Origin: Warburgia ugandensis
Taxonomy: Eukaryota > Streptophyta > Magnoliopsida > Canellales > Canellaceae
Direction of reading: 5' to 3'
Assembly: GCA_035236585.1 (NCBI GenBank)
Contig: CP141126.1
Span: forward strand, 70,595,414 to 70,659,413
Length of the DNA: 64,000 nt
In this document: piece by piece, positions 1 through 11,193 of the stretch
How the letters are laid out: every line of letters begins with the position of its first letter
Numbering within the stretch: position 1 is the first letter of the stretch
The notes under the pieces: generated by a model
Told to the model about the DNA's origin: nothing
Databases searched by the model: none
Seen by the model: the letters and a program-made list of their open reading frames with translations, nothing else
Made by a program: the position numbers and the translations under genes

Positions 1-1551
1 ACTTTTAGGATGATTTTATTAGACTTAGGTTGATTCTATTCTCATTGAAAGACAAGGCCAAATCTTGGTTGAATTCATTAGAGGTTGGTTCCACTACCAC
101 ATGGGACCAATTAGCGAAATTTTTTTTTAATAAGTTCTTCCCCATACACAAAACCAATTCCCTCGATAGGGAAATCATAAATTTTCAGCAGTAGGAAGAT
201 GAACAATATTATGTGTTGGGAACAGTGGAATGAATTGTTGTAAAAATGTCCCCACTATGAATTTCAAAAATGGCAGCAAGTTTAGCACTTTTAAGAAGCA
301 CTTACACCTCAAAATAGAAGAAGGTTAGATGCTGCTTGTGGTGGGGTCCTGAGGACTGAAAATGAGACAGATGCCTAGAATTTCTTTGAAACCTTAACTG
401 AAAATTTCTAGCAATGAGATTATTCAAATCAACGAGATCAAAATTCCCAACATCTAAGGAAAGGAGGCCTCTATGAAATAGGAGTAACCCTAGATGTGTC
501 ACATAAACCAGACTCCTTGGCTTAATGAATGAATAAGTTTGATGCCATGTTCTAGAGAATAGATTCCTTCATGGCTAGAAGTTGATCCATGAGACCTCCA
601 CAAAGTTTGGTCTACTTGTTCTAGCTAGGCACACTTATCATCAGCTTGCCCATCAAATCATATATACTATGAATATTATTTTGATCAAGTGAAAGCTACA
701 AATGCATATTGCAATCCTAGCAACAACACTTATTTTGAGACCTATAATTTAGGGTGGGTTAAGCATCCTAATTTTTCATGGTCGAACAACACTCATCAAG
801 GAGGTCCATCTAGGAACACCCTACTAAAAATTTCCTTAGAGCTTTAGTTCCCCAGCAACCTCATAGATTTTAGCAGCTTCCTCAACAACCAAGGAAACCA
901 ACTTTTGAGGAAAGCATTCAGTTATTTATAGAGAAAACTTTTAAACACTAGGATGAAACTAGAGAAGCCATAACTCAACTCCAAAATGAGAGTCAATAGA
1001 ACTTCAATGTTAATTCTCAAGTTGTTGCTAAACTAGAGATGTAAATTACTTAGTTCTATGTCACCCTTAATGATAGAGATAAGGAAAATTCCCTAGTTAG
1101 CCAATCTTGAACCATAAGGGGCAGTTTGGAATAGGCACTAACTCAAATTCAATGAGACTACCTAAGCAAGCCAAAGTTATAACTACTCTTAAGAGTGGAC
1201 ATTAGATAGACTACAAAGGAGGGAAGATTGAGAATAAATTAGAATGGCCAACCTACAACCAAGGAGGAGAAGGAATAGAAATCTCCAACTCCCTTTAAAC
1301 CCATAATGGAGGCTCCTTATGTGCCTAAGGCCCCATTCACTCAGCTTCTAAACAAGGCAAAGAAGCAGATAAATTTTAATGAGATAATGGATGTATTCAA
1401 ACATGTCCTAGTCAATATCCCATTGCTCATAGCAATCAAGGATATCCTTCCCTATGCCAAGTTCCTCAAAGAGCTCTACACAAAAGAGCAAGCTAATTGT
1501 GCAAAAGAAAACCTTCCTCACCAAGTAGGTGAGCTCTTTGCTTCAGCATAA
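1..1551 (+). pseudogene. Athila gag remnant
   Basis: Gag is the structural protein that packages element RNA into cytoplasmic particles. Near 45-110 the frame reads LKDKAKSWLNSL followed by TTTWDQLAKF, the conserved centre of the plant retrotransposon gag domain. Around 744-790 a second frame reads NLGWVKHPNFSWSN, the Asn/Pro/Trp-rich stretch downstream of the gag core in Athila. From 1306 to 1551 an 81-residue open piece with VPKAPFTQLL and a LPYAKFLKELY-like stretch matches the gag-protease linker. Stops at 7 and near 190, and several frame changes, break the gene. No zinc knuckle was seen. The beginning is outside the window. Confidence 0.75.
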
Positions 1552-1559
1552 TACCCCTC

Positions 1560-2284
1560 CAAAGTTTAGAGATCTAGGTTGTCCTACTATATCATGTATT
1601 ATTGGGAACCACATCATTGATAGGGCACTGTTAGATTTAGGGGCCAGTGTGAACTTGTTCCTATACTTTGTCTATGTGCATCTAAGGCTTGGTGAACTAA
1701 AATGAACCAACACCATGTTATAGCTTGCAAATAGATTAGTTAAAATTCTATGTGGTATGGTTGAAGATGTTTTGATATAGGTGGACTAGTTTTATTTCCT
1801 AGTTGATTTCATTGTCCTAGACACCCAGCCTGTATTCCATCTCGGTAGTCAGATCATGGTTATTCTTGGACGTCCATTCTTGGCAATGTCCAATGCTATC
1901 ATCAACTGTCGAAATGGTGTGATGAAACTTTCCTTCAGTAACGTGAAAGTGAAACTTAATGAGTTTAATGCCAATCACCAGAATCTAAATCTTGACGATT
2001 CTTTTATATTCAAAATGATTGAAGGTGTAATTCTAGATGCTTTTCCACCATCCTCTATCGTAGATCTACTTAAGGCTTATCTTGCATATCTTAATTTTGA
2101 TTTTGACATAGATAGATCCATAGATGAAGTTAATGCTCTTCTAGGTGCTGCACCAATCATGGATACTTGTAAATGGGGACCTCAAGTAGAAACTCTTCCA
2201 CCATCCAAATATGGTCATGAACCTTTAGTTGACAAACCACCCACTATGGTTCTAAAACCATTGCCTAATAACTTGAAATATTGA
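1560..2284 (+). pseudogene. Athila retropepsin (aspartic protease) remnant
   Basis: This domain cleaves the Gag-Pol polyprotein. The active-site region reads ALLDLGASVN at 1625-1654, with the catalytic aspartate kept. The flap and C-terminal part, VILGRPFLA with INCRNGVMKL after it, begins at 1856 and stays open for 142 codons to 2284. The stretch between them at about 1680-1800 carries stops. The open tail after the protease ends in a KPLPNNLKY motif that normally links protease to reverse transcriptase in Athila. The frame is locally intact but is cut off from gag and RT by stops. Confidence 0.8.
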
Positions 2285-3352
2285 TAAATCCTTACATATG
2301 ATCATTTCCATAGATCTGAGTCAAGCGTAGGAAGGAAAGCTACTTAGTGTTCTACATGAACGTAAGACTACTTTTGGGTGGACTATATTAGACATCAAAG
2401 AGATTAGCCTTGCTATGCATATGTGGTGAATTCATCTTGAAGAGAATAATAAACCATCTAGGGAAACACAAAGAAGGCTTAACCCCAACATGAAAGAGGT
2501 TATTAGAGATGAAGTGCTTAAACTACTAGATGTTAGTGTAACATACCCCATTTCAAATAGTACTTGGGTTAACCCAGTTCAAGTTGTAAGCAAGAAATCT
2601 AGAGTCACAATATTCCATAATGAGGAAAACGAACTAATCCCCACTTGCAAGACTACCACATGGAGAGTATATATTGATTACCATAAACCAAACTTGGTCA
2701 CAAGGGAAGATCACTCTCCTCTTCCATTCATTGACTAGATGCTAGAATGGTTAGCTAGCCATAAATATTATTGCTTTCTTGATGGTTAATATGGTTATAA
2801 CCAAATCTCCATAGCACTTGAGGACTAAGAGAAGACTACTTTCACATGCCCTTTTAGGACCTTCACCTACCATCATATGCCCTATGGATTGTGTAATTCT
2901 CTAGCTACTTTCCAAAGGTGTATGGTAAGCATTTTTTTCGATATAAGGGAGAGGTTCATAGAAGTGTGCATGGATGATTTTTCAATGTTTGGATCATCTT
3001 TTGATGAATGCCTACACAATCTAAAATTAGTTCTTGTTCAATGTTAGGAGAAAATTTTAGTGCTAATTTAGGAGAAATTCCACTTTAGGGTGACAAGTAG
3101 TATTGTTTTAGGGCATGTGATCTTAGTTAATGGATAGAGGTCGATGAAGATAAGGTGGATTTAATTGCTAACCTTCCTCCTCCTAAGATAGTAAGGAACG
3201 TTTGCTCATTGCTTTGCCATGCTAGGTTTTATAGGCGCTTCATTAAAGATTTTAGTAAAATATCCATGAACTTATGCAACTTACTTACTAGTGAGGCTAC
3301 ATTTGACTTTATTGAAAACTGCTTACTAGATTTTGAACGGCTCAAACAAAAC
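2285..3352 (+). pseudogene. Athila reverse transcriptase, truncated in RNase H
   Basis: This enzyme copies element RNA into DNA. The frame at 2490-2738 holds RRLNPNMKEV just upstream, then a WVNPVQVVSKKS-like block and WRVYIDYHKPN, the RT fingers. YCFLDG and YGYNQISIA follow near 2770-2815, with stops between. The catalytic box reads CMDDFSMFG at 2967-2993, so the usual Tyr or Phe is replaced by Cys but both aspartates remain. At 3155-3345 the frame reads FYRRFIKDFSKIS, the start of the connection/RNase H region, and homology then stops. RNase H core, integrase and the 3' internal region are missing, so this copy could not act on its own. Confidence 0.85.
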
Positions 3353-5664
3353 TCACCTTTGCATTCCCACCACCGTAGGCCCATGAAGTAAGCCATGCAT
3401 TCCCACCACCTTTGCATAGAAACCACATAAGCCACATTAGCCATATAAGCCATGAGAGAAGGTGGCAAGCTAAGGAATTCAAGCCTAATCGTGCAAGCTA
3501 CTCAAGCCAAGGGATGATGGCAAGAAAGCTTCCAAAGTTAGCCATGAAGCCTAGCCATGGAGCCTTCAAAGTTAGATATCAAGATAAGTTAAATGGAAAG
3601 CTAGGATGATGAGATATTTTTAATATAATTAAGGGAAATATTATTAGAATAAAATGGCATGTTGACTAATGGGATAAGAGCTATCCAATTTAATTTATTT
3701 TTCTCACTTTTTCATCAATCTCCACATCACCCTTAAGATGCACTACGAATTTCCATTATAGAGTTGCATCTTTCCAAAACTCTATCACATTCCACCTCTT
3801 ACGAAACTTCCCAACCAACCAAAATTCTCCACCTAACATCCTCCATATCATTCCCACCCACTTTCCTAAACCATAGGAGTTTCAATGACTTTGGAAGCGA
3901 GGAGAGGCCCCTTCCTAGAAAAGTGGTGTCTCCCACCTACTCCCCTTCCTTAAGACAGCCACCTTCTATCCATACTTCCTATTTGAAATCCTAACCTTTC
4001 CCCCATCCTTGCCATTCAAATTGACACACTTTAATCCCCACCATACTTACCATTAGTGGATCCTAGAAAAAATAGGAGAACACACATAAAAATCCAGCAA
4101 AAATCCAAGTAAGAAAGAACTTTTCCCACTTAGTAAAAAGATGCCACCTCCATTAAGGAGGAGGATGTCCTCTGCCTACTTCTCTTTCTCCTCCTATTTT
4201 GCTTGGATTTTTATTATCTTTTGGTGGCTACCACTCTCTTCCAAGGTGTGTGCTTCTTTCTCGAGTGTTCAACCTAGGATTTTGGGGTGTTTGATTCATA
4301 TTTGAAGGTTGGTTAGCTTCCTTGTTCTCTTTGTTTGAATTTACTTCTTTTCATTCTAGTTAGCCTTGTTTTCCATTATCTTTCCATGCTTTTAAAACTA
4401 AGATTCAATGCTGTTTTTCCCTTGAAGTGATAGACAAGGGGAGTCATCTTGAATCTAGTTTTTCCCTTGACCTTTCATTACATCTTTGTTCTCTTTCAAC
4501 CCTCTTGATTTCCAGCTTTGTTTGCTTCAGTTTTCATTAGTTGTTTCCTTATTATTCCTTAGGATTTTCCCTTGATTTCAACCATACTTGTTCATGAGTG
4601 ATTATTGGAACAATTGAAGAAGGAATTGGCTAGTAATTAAGGATTGATTAAGATTAAGTGAATATCATTGTAACAGAATTTAAATTTGATATTTGGATTA
4701 CATGTATGGGGTATTATGTTGATAAAATGTTTATATGATTCAATGAAGTTAGTTAGAATTTCCAATTCATGTTTGTGTCTAGCAATTAATTATCTTTGTT
4801 ATTGAATGATTTGATTGCATTAGAAGTGATTAATTCCATGTTTAACATATTCTATTCATTAAGTGATTCAATTCCCATACTGTTGGAATTTCTTTTCATG
4901 AATGGTTTGTGTTAATTTCCAGCACCATACAACTCATGTTCACTTGATTTTTCAAGAGCCCAACTAGGTTGTTAGATAGCTTAGTTAATGTTAGAATAAG
5001 ATTGCATGCTTAGGTTTTAAAAGTAGCTGATTAAATCCACACCTATCCAATGAATCATGTATACCATTCCACGGTTACATGCATGATGCTTGGGTAGTTT
5101 TCCTTTCATTGTTTGTTATTGGTAATTTTTCCTTTATTTCTCTTGTTTAGATGTAGTTAGATTCCATTAGTTTGTATCTTAGTTAGTTTGGAAAGTAATT
5201 AATTTGTGACACTTGCTAAAGTAGTTTGTTTGGTTAGTTAGCTTTCTTAGTTTTGCATGATTAGGGAAGTACTTTGTCTAAGAATGTTTTGCTTAAATTA
5301 GTTGTTAATTTCATCTTTAGGAATTTAGCTTAGGAAAGCTATTAAATTTTATTTTAGGAAAGTTATTAGTTAGGAAAGTCATAAAATTAGAAGTTTTTAA
5401 TTTCGGAAAGTTTTAATGTTATAAAATGCATGTTTTAGGAAGGTTTTTAATTTAGCATGTTTCTTGTTTTTGCTTAGTTTCCAATCATGTGATAACTTCC
5501 AGTTCTAGTTTAGGTTAAAAATATCTCTTGAATTTTGGCTAGGTTAGATAGTTTAAAGTAGAGACCACTAGCATCACATTAGTCCAACTCATCATGGGAT
5601 TGACCTCACTAGAGCACTATATTGCAAATTGGTGCACTTACGAGTTTTTAATAAAACAATAACA
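3353..5664 (+). repeat. Athila-like LTR, + orientation
   Basis: The right edge is set by the primer site at 5671. A motif with GGGATTGACC and a nearby CACTTACGAG at 5594-5650 is shared, sometimes inverted, with the LTR ends near 31190, 37972, 47420 and 48440. The left part (3390-3600), rich in AAGCCAT repeats, matches in reverse complement the sequence at 39960-40180. The left edge is uncertain within tens of bases because no clear TG terminus or target duplication was found. No host gene was seen in it. Confidence 0.7.
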
Positions 5665-5670
5665 AGTTTT

Positions 5671-5688
5671 TGGCATCGTTGTTTGGGA
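5671..5688 (+). promoter_or_regulatory. Degenerate tRNA-Asp primer-binding site
   Basis: The sequence TGGCATCGTTGTTTGGGA matches the 18-base complement of the plant tRNA-Asp 3' end at 13 positions. Four of the five differences are C to T or G to A, as expected from decay of methylated cytosines. It sits six bases after the LTR, where reverse transcription would start. Confidence 0.7.
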
Positions 5689-6943
5689 GTTGCAATAATT
5701 TTTGTAGTGTTCCATACTTTAGATTATATTCCTTTAGTCTAGTTTTAAGATGCATTAGATTAGGTTTTTTGCATAATTTTTGCATACTTTCTGTATTTGT
5801 TGTTATTTTCCTCATATTGACCATATTTCATTGATTTTTGTGCATGGAAAATCGACAATGGAGTGCCGGCGATCCTGTGGGCAGTGGCTTTGCGATCTTA
5901 GATTATATTTTGTTGTTTTCCAACATTAGGATTTGAGTGAAACTTGTAGCGAGGCCCAATGTGAATTTTAATTTCTTTATTATTTAATTTTAAATGGGTT
6001 GTAATAATACATGGCAAGTGTGGTTTATGATGGCCCACACTTGATCATCATTGGATCCCTCATTATAAGTATCTCTCACTCAAATTTAAATTTTTAGGAT
6101 AATTTGCATTTGAATATCAGTATAATTCATATAGATTAGGACCATTCATTGATAATTGTTGCATCTTTACTAATAATTGTTACATTAGTTGTGCAACTAT
6201 TTAACAAAGGTAACCATGAGCTCGGCTATAACCATGCAACCTAGGCTACATGGTTATATTGTCACGTCTATTAAGGTGTCTGACCCTTTGTTAAATAACA
6301 AATAGGTAGCCATTAGTTTGCCTTTATATTGCATTACATATTTACAGCTTTATGGTGGAGTGAAATTAATGTTAGTATGGGCCCCACAGTACCCTTATAA
6401 GATAAGAACAAGATTTCATCATCAGCTCCTTGGCCCACCTAGGAATCAATCAATATCCTTGTATGCCATGAACCCAACCCTTGAATTTAAATTTAAAATC
6501 AAGTAGAAAGTGACTTATAGTATCGAGCTCATAAGACCCTTTTAGAAGGACGCAATATATTGTCATTCCAGTGGCTTCTAAGCATTGTGGTTATAGTGGG
6601 TGTCTTAAAATCTAAGTGATTTTCCCACACCTTCCATTGACATTAGTTGAGATCTAAATGCCTCTTAACACGGGGATTGTATTAACCACTTATAAGAAAA
6701 ACCTAACTAGTAAGCAGTAACAAGCCTTGGACAAAAGCAGGAGTTATCTAAATTTAGGTCCAAGAAGCTACCACCTATGCACTAAGAAAATATAATTAAG
6801 TCACTACTTGATTAGTGGATTCTAGGATTCAATTGTGCATCATTTAGTTTAAGACTAGCATTTAGGTTCATATAGTTAGGGTTTTTTATTCATACTTAAA
6901 AAAAAAAAAGGTACTCAATTATTGTATATAATGATTAGTTTCA
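5689..6943 (+). mobile_element. Leader of non-autonomous Athila-like element
   Basis: Untranslated leader of about 1.25 kb with no usable frame. The block 6188-6310 matches in reverse complement 30550-30660, and 6555-6625 matches the reverse complement of DNA on both sides of the hAT insertion (18590-18655 and 30262-30300). The block 6395-6515 also matches 48105-48215 on the same strand. These three copies define the family. Confidence 0.7.
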
Positions 6944-6964
6944 TTGTATATAAAGGTGAGTACA

Positions 6965-8090
6965 ATGGCCTATCAAGAAGGGGATAAAAAACCATTGAGC
7001 TACTATTTTAGTCATAAGGCATTACCTCATGAGGATAGAAATGAGATCAAAGCAAGATATACTCCTGATCTGTTCGATAAATTGGAGAGTATAATTGGTA
7101 AGTGGAATAAGATAATAGCTCAGATGGATAGAATGGATAATCAAATGGATAGGTTGCTTAAGCAAAATGCTAAGGCATATCAACAACCCTAGTGTGATAT
7201 TTCCTATATTGAATCATATCACCACCCTTCGTACAATAATGACTATACCTATTCTGACCCAAAATATTACCTTCTTCATGGCATCAACCTCCAACTATAA
7301 TGAATATTATCAAGAGCCAGTGGAAGCATATAATGCATCCACATACCCTAGCAATGACTAATATCCTGAGACAAATGAAACCAATAAGGGAATCTACTGA
7401 AAGGAACATTTCTGAATTTATAAAAAGGACTAAGGAAATGAAACAATTTGGGGATAATGAGGAGCTATTTCTTAACGATGATAGGATGGAAATATCTCAT
7501 AGTTATTCTAAGCCATAAAGTCCACAACCATGCATAGAAACCTTCAACTCATACCTACTTGTGCCATGTCCTACTACTTATTATGATTATGATGAGGAGA
7601 CATCCATTGATGATGAAAATGAAGCCGTAGAAACATCCAACCCAAAACCTCTAAATTCATGTCTCATTTATTTTTATGACTTTGATGAAGACACATCCAT
7701 TGAGGAGGTGAATGAGCTATTGGACACTCTACCTTAATGGGCACTTCTCAATGGCAAGCTAGAGTAGATCCCCTTATAGAGCCTAAAATTCATATTGAAC
7801 CTTGCAATATAGAAGATGTACTTGATTAGGACTTACTAGCCTTATTTGAACAATCACATGATAGTCATGTAGACCCATTTGACACCTTGCCTATGTCCAT
7901 AAAATTGGAAGAAAAAAAGTCAGTTGATGTACATCAACCTACTTTATGGTACACATTAGAAGAGAATAAGGTTTTAAGCAAAACCATGTCCCTGCCTTTA
8001 GTAATACATGAACAACCTTTTAGGGAAGGGCAAAGTCAGTTTATCACCCTATTTTAGGACAATGTAAGGGGAAAGGAGGAAAAACATAAG
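6965..8090 (+). pseudogene. Non-gag ORF of the Athila-like non-autonomous element, copy 1
   Basis: I do not recognise this protein. It opens with ATG at 6965 and the motif GDKKPLSYYF, then a heptad-like Met/Asp/Leu stretch (MDRMDNQMDRLLKQN) that could be a short coiled coil, and stops at 7190. Downstream pieces, in other frames, are very acidic: YYDYDEETSIDDENEAVE near 7576-7632 and DEDTSIEEVNELLDTLP near 7684-7735. A second copy on the minus strand at 16960-18130 shares the N-terminal motif and the acidic character. No gag, protease or RT motif was seen. It may be a diverged gag-like or accessory protein of a LARD-type element. Frameshifts and stops make it non-functional here. Confidence 0.55.
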
Positions 8091-8094
8091 TTGA

Positions 8095-8670
8095 ATACAA
8101 TGTAAGGGGTGTACAAATGAGATTTCTAAGTTTTTTCTTACATTTTTGAAATTTTTTGAAAAAAAAAATTGATAAGTTCCTTTATAGAGATGAGATTAAA
8201 TTTTCTAAATATCCAGCTAACTTTCACACTTTAGCTTATTAATAAAGTTGTATACAATTATTTCACTATTTAATTCTTTTTCTAAAATATCTCATGAAAC
8301 ATTAAACATTAATTGCACAAAATAGTTATATATAGTTTAAGTTGAAGAGAAGATATAACTTATAGATCCTGAAGAATATCTATGGAGACTTATAACCTAA
8401 GTGAGTTTAGAACCATTCATTCTATTTTCTTTTAGGGTTATACATAAATTCAAAATTTTCTTTAGCAAACATTAGTTCTTAGTTGATCTCATTATTTTTC
8501 ATCTTGGTCAACTATTGAGAAATCACAAAAGACTATACCATATATCTCTTAAGTTTACAATCATTCTTAAGTCATATGAAACCTAGAAAATGATAAAGGC
8601 CATCCTTGGCAAACCCCAAAGCCTTTAGCCTTCCCTATATTATTTTTTATTAGTTAGCCCCTTCAGCCTT
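8095..8670 (+). repeat. Left arm of long imperfect inverted repeat (internal DNA of the element)
   Basis: This stretch matches the reverse complement of 15960-16525 over most of its length. Shared landmarks include TTGATAAGTTCC, TTTAGCTTATTAAT and GTATACAATTA, then a GTTGAAGAG stretch followed by ATATAACTTA. It is the part of the retroelement downstream of the ORF, present in two copies that face each other. It is AT-rich and has no usable frame. Confidence 0.7.
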
Positions 8671-11193
8671 TCAAATATCAACCTTTCCTTTGTTAGCCAA
8701 ACAACCTTTACCTATATTAAACCCCTAATATATATCCAACACTCATTTGTTTTGGAAATATATAGAGAAGATTGAAGAAAATCTTGAGAAAAGTATGAAT
8801 AATACAATTCAAGAGATGAACATCAAAAAGGGTGAAAAAGAAGAAAAATTTAAAGAGGCTATATATAAAGTCAAGAAAATAAATAGCTAATGAAAAAGAA
8901 GAATGTTCACTCTTGTGGGGAAAAATGGAAAAGTTGTGACTACAATGATAAAAGACCTTTATATATTTTCCAGACAGCCATTGTTTACCTTTATATCCAT
9001 TCTTTTGATAACCCTTACCTAATCCTACATTTCATCCTAAAAGAATTATTGAATTGAACTTAGGAGTAGTATGGCTTAGAAATGGTTATGAATGAATAAG
9101 GACTTTGGTAGAGTGTAACATTCTTAGTAGTTGACAACCTTTCATGAGACCATTATCATTCTTTCTAAGTGATCGTTCTTCTTTATGAAATATGTGATAC
9201 TTTTGGATTTATTGAATAGCATTCTACTCACATATTAATGAGAGATGTACACCTTTCTGAGTGTTAAGTATATCCTGTGAGAATTGATGTCAAAGAAAAC
9301 ATTTGAGTAGTAATTTAGGTTATATTTGACTTAAAGACTATAATTATATATCAGCTATAGCACACAATCATCTTCCAAGGTTTAATGAAATAATGGGATA
9401 TCTTTAGCATAAAGGTAGGATTTTGAACCTTTTTGTTCATCTTTATTAGCAAGCTAAATTTAGGAATAAGGATAAACTAATTAAAAGAAAATTTTCTTAG
9501 ATGAGTAAAGGACTTTCACAAATATTTTGAGAATTTTCTAGGTATATTCACTGCAAACCCTCATGAGCCCTTACTCATCCACTAGGTTTAACCCTCACGA
9601 GGTCTTACTCATCCACTGAGGTTAACCTAAGGGTTTAAGGGCTAGTTGCATGTGCTAAATCCAATCGTGAGTACCTACAAAAGTGGCACTTTGTACTAGT
9701 TTTTGAAAAAATAAATTTTCACATGTTTTGTTTGGGACTAGCAAAGTGCTGGTTGGGGGGTGAGATAAGTTTTTAATATTGTATAAAAACCATCCAATTG
9801 ATTACACATGTGTTACAACTTATAGGGGTAAATTAGGATTTTTAGACAAAAAATTGTAACACATGCATTTTTTACCAAATAACCCAAAAGTTTGATATTT
9901 TGGAGGTCCAGATTCTAATCCAAGGTAAGTATGTGGTTAATCATGTTTTTCTAATATTTAATTAGGGTTTTCCACTTTTCTAACACATTAATTTAATAAA
10001 AAGTAAAAAATACCAAGTTCAAAAGACATAAAAATTAAACAAGATATCAATTAAAATCCACTTCCCTAGCTTGATCATTGAAAGATTCTTCAATTTTGGC
10101 CACATCCAACTTAATCAACCTTCATTAATCCATCCCTCGGGTCTTTGATTAATAATTCATTGGCTAGATTATGTAGATCTTCCAAAAATCTAATGATCTA
10201 GATCGATGTGGATAACTCAAAATTGAACAACTTATATTGGGTTTTTTAGATTTGATATTTAAGATCAAAATGACTAGATTAACTAGGAACTATTTAGATA
10301 AATATCTAAAAATTTATTGAAAATCTAAAGAGAAAAAGATCAAGAACTGAATTGATCCAATTGGTTAAAGCTAAACTATTGATTTGGTTTATCTAAAATC
10401 AAACGGGACTAATCCACTATTCTTCATTTCTATTTGGGAATAGAATAAAGCTTGAATAACACAAAATTTGGACTAAGGATAAGATGAAAGAGGGAAAAGA
10501 TATAATAGGAATAAGACAAAAAGGACTTGAATGGAATTAAATGAAGAGATCTAAAGGTAGAAATAAAAATTTTACTAAAAATGCCTTTCTTCTTGAACCC
10601 GTAGCCAAGAGAAGAAGCAGGAACACAAGGATAGTGAGGAAGACTATGACAAGGCAATGTAAACTGAGGGAAGAAGGAAGATTTGAGAGAACCCCAAATT
10701 GGGTTTTCTAGTAATAGTGAAGGATTAGAAAAAAGGATTTTTGATGAAAATTCTGTTGAAAACAAAGAAGAAATTTGGTGGGAAATAGGGGAGAGAAGAA
10801 ACTAGTAATAGAAGAGGGGACTGAAACTGATTATTGATAAGAAGAAAATCAACTAGTAACTGAATGGAGAATGATTAGAACATAGGTTAAACACCTATGA
10901 AAATAGGGAAAACAATGCAGATGCAGGAAAAAAATATGAGTGTGAGTGTTTAGTATGAGCAAATAAAGAAACGCGACAAAAAAAAAAGAAAATAAGAGAT
11001 TGGTAGGAGGTGAGATTGAGAGATCTATACGACTGGAAAGGAGGTGGATGGATGGAAAAGATAGGTGCTCTCTTCTACATCTACAGTGGAAAGAAATACG
11101 AAAGAGCATTTTTCACAATGGAGATCCCCTCTCCTTCAATGTCACTTTCACCCTACTAGTAGCACACTTCTCCTCTATGTCAATGATGATTTG
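8671..11193. repeat. Unassigned retroelement DNA, no gene
   Basis: AT-rich repeat DNA. The block 9840-9990 matches the reverse complement of 40385-40540, which adjoins a minus-strand Athila-like LTR, so this is probably the 3' internal region of the same family. It holds an imperfect tandem duplication of about 35 bp at 9555-9629. Frames at 10430-10765 and 10849-11109 (minus) are Phe/Ser/Leu-rich and have no recognisable domain; I regard them as chance frames on a purine-rich strand. The solo LTR at 11199 was inserted at its right edge. Confidence 0.5.
9555..9629. repeat. Two-copy imperfect tandem repeat
   Basis: Two adjacent units of about 35 bp each contain AACCCTCA, GAG and CTTACTCATCCACT with a few differences. 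No function is visible. Confidence 0.6.

Larger units (their letters stand above)
1..3352 (+). mobile_element. Athila-type Ty3/gypsy retrotransposon, truncated internal region
   Basis: Decayed gag, retropepsin and reverse transcriptase blocks follow one another in the normal gypsy order on the + strand. The 5' LTR lies outside the window. Homology to the polyprotein ends abruptly in the early RNase H region near 3350, and integrase is absent; LTR-like sequence of the same superfamily starts right after. Many in-frame stops and frame changes show it is dead. The Athila assignment rests on the wording of the protease (VILGRPFLA) and of the RT entry region (RRLNPNMKEV), both characteristic of that lineage. 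Confidence 0.85.

Noticed and set aside
10430..11109. Two minus-strand ORFs, Phe/Ser/Leu-rich
   Set aside because: Low complexity, complement of a purine-rich strand, no domain or signal recognised.
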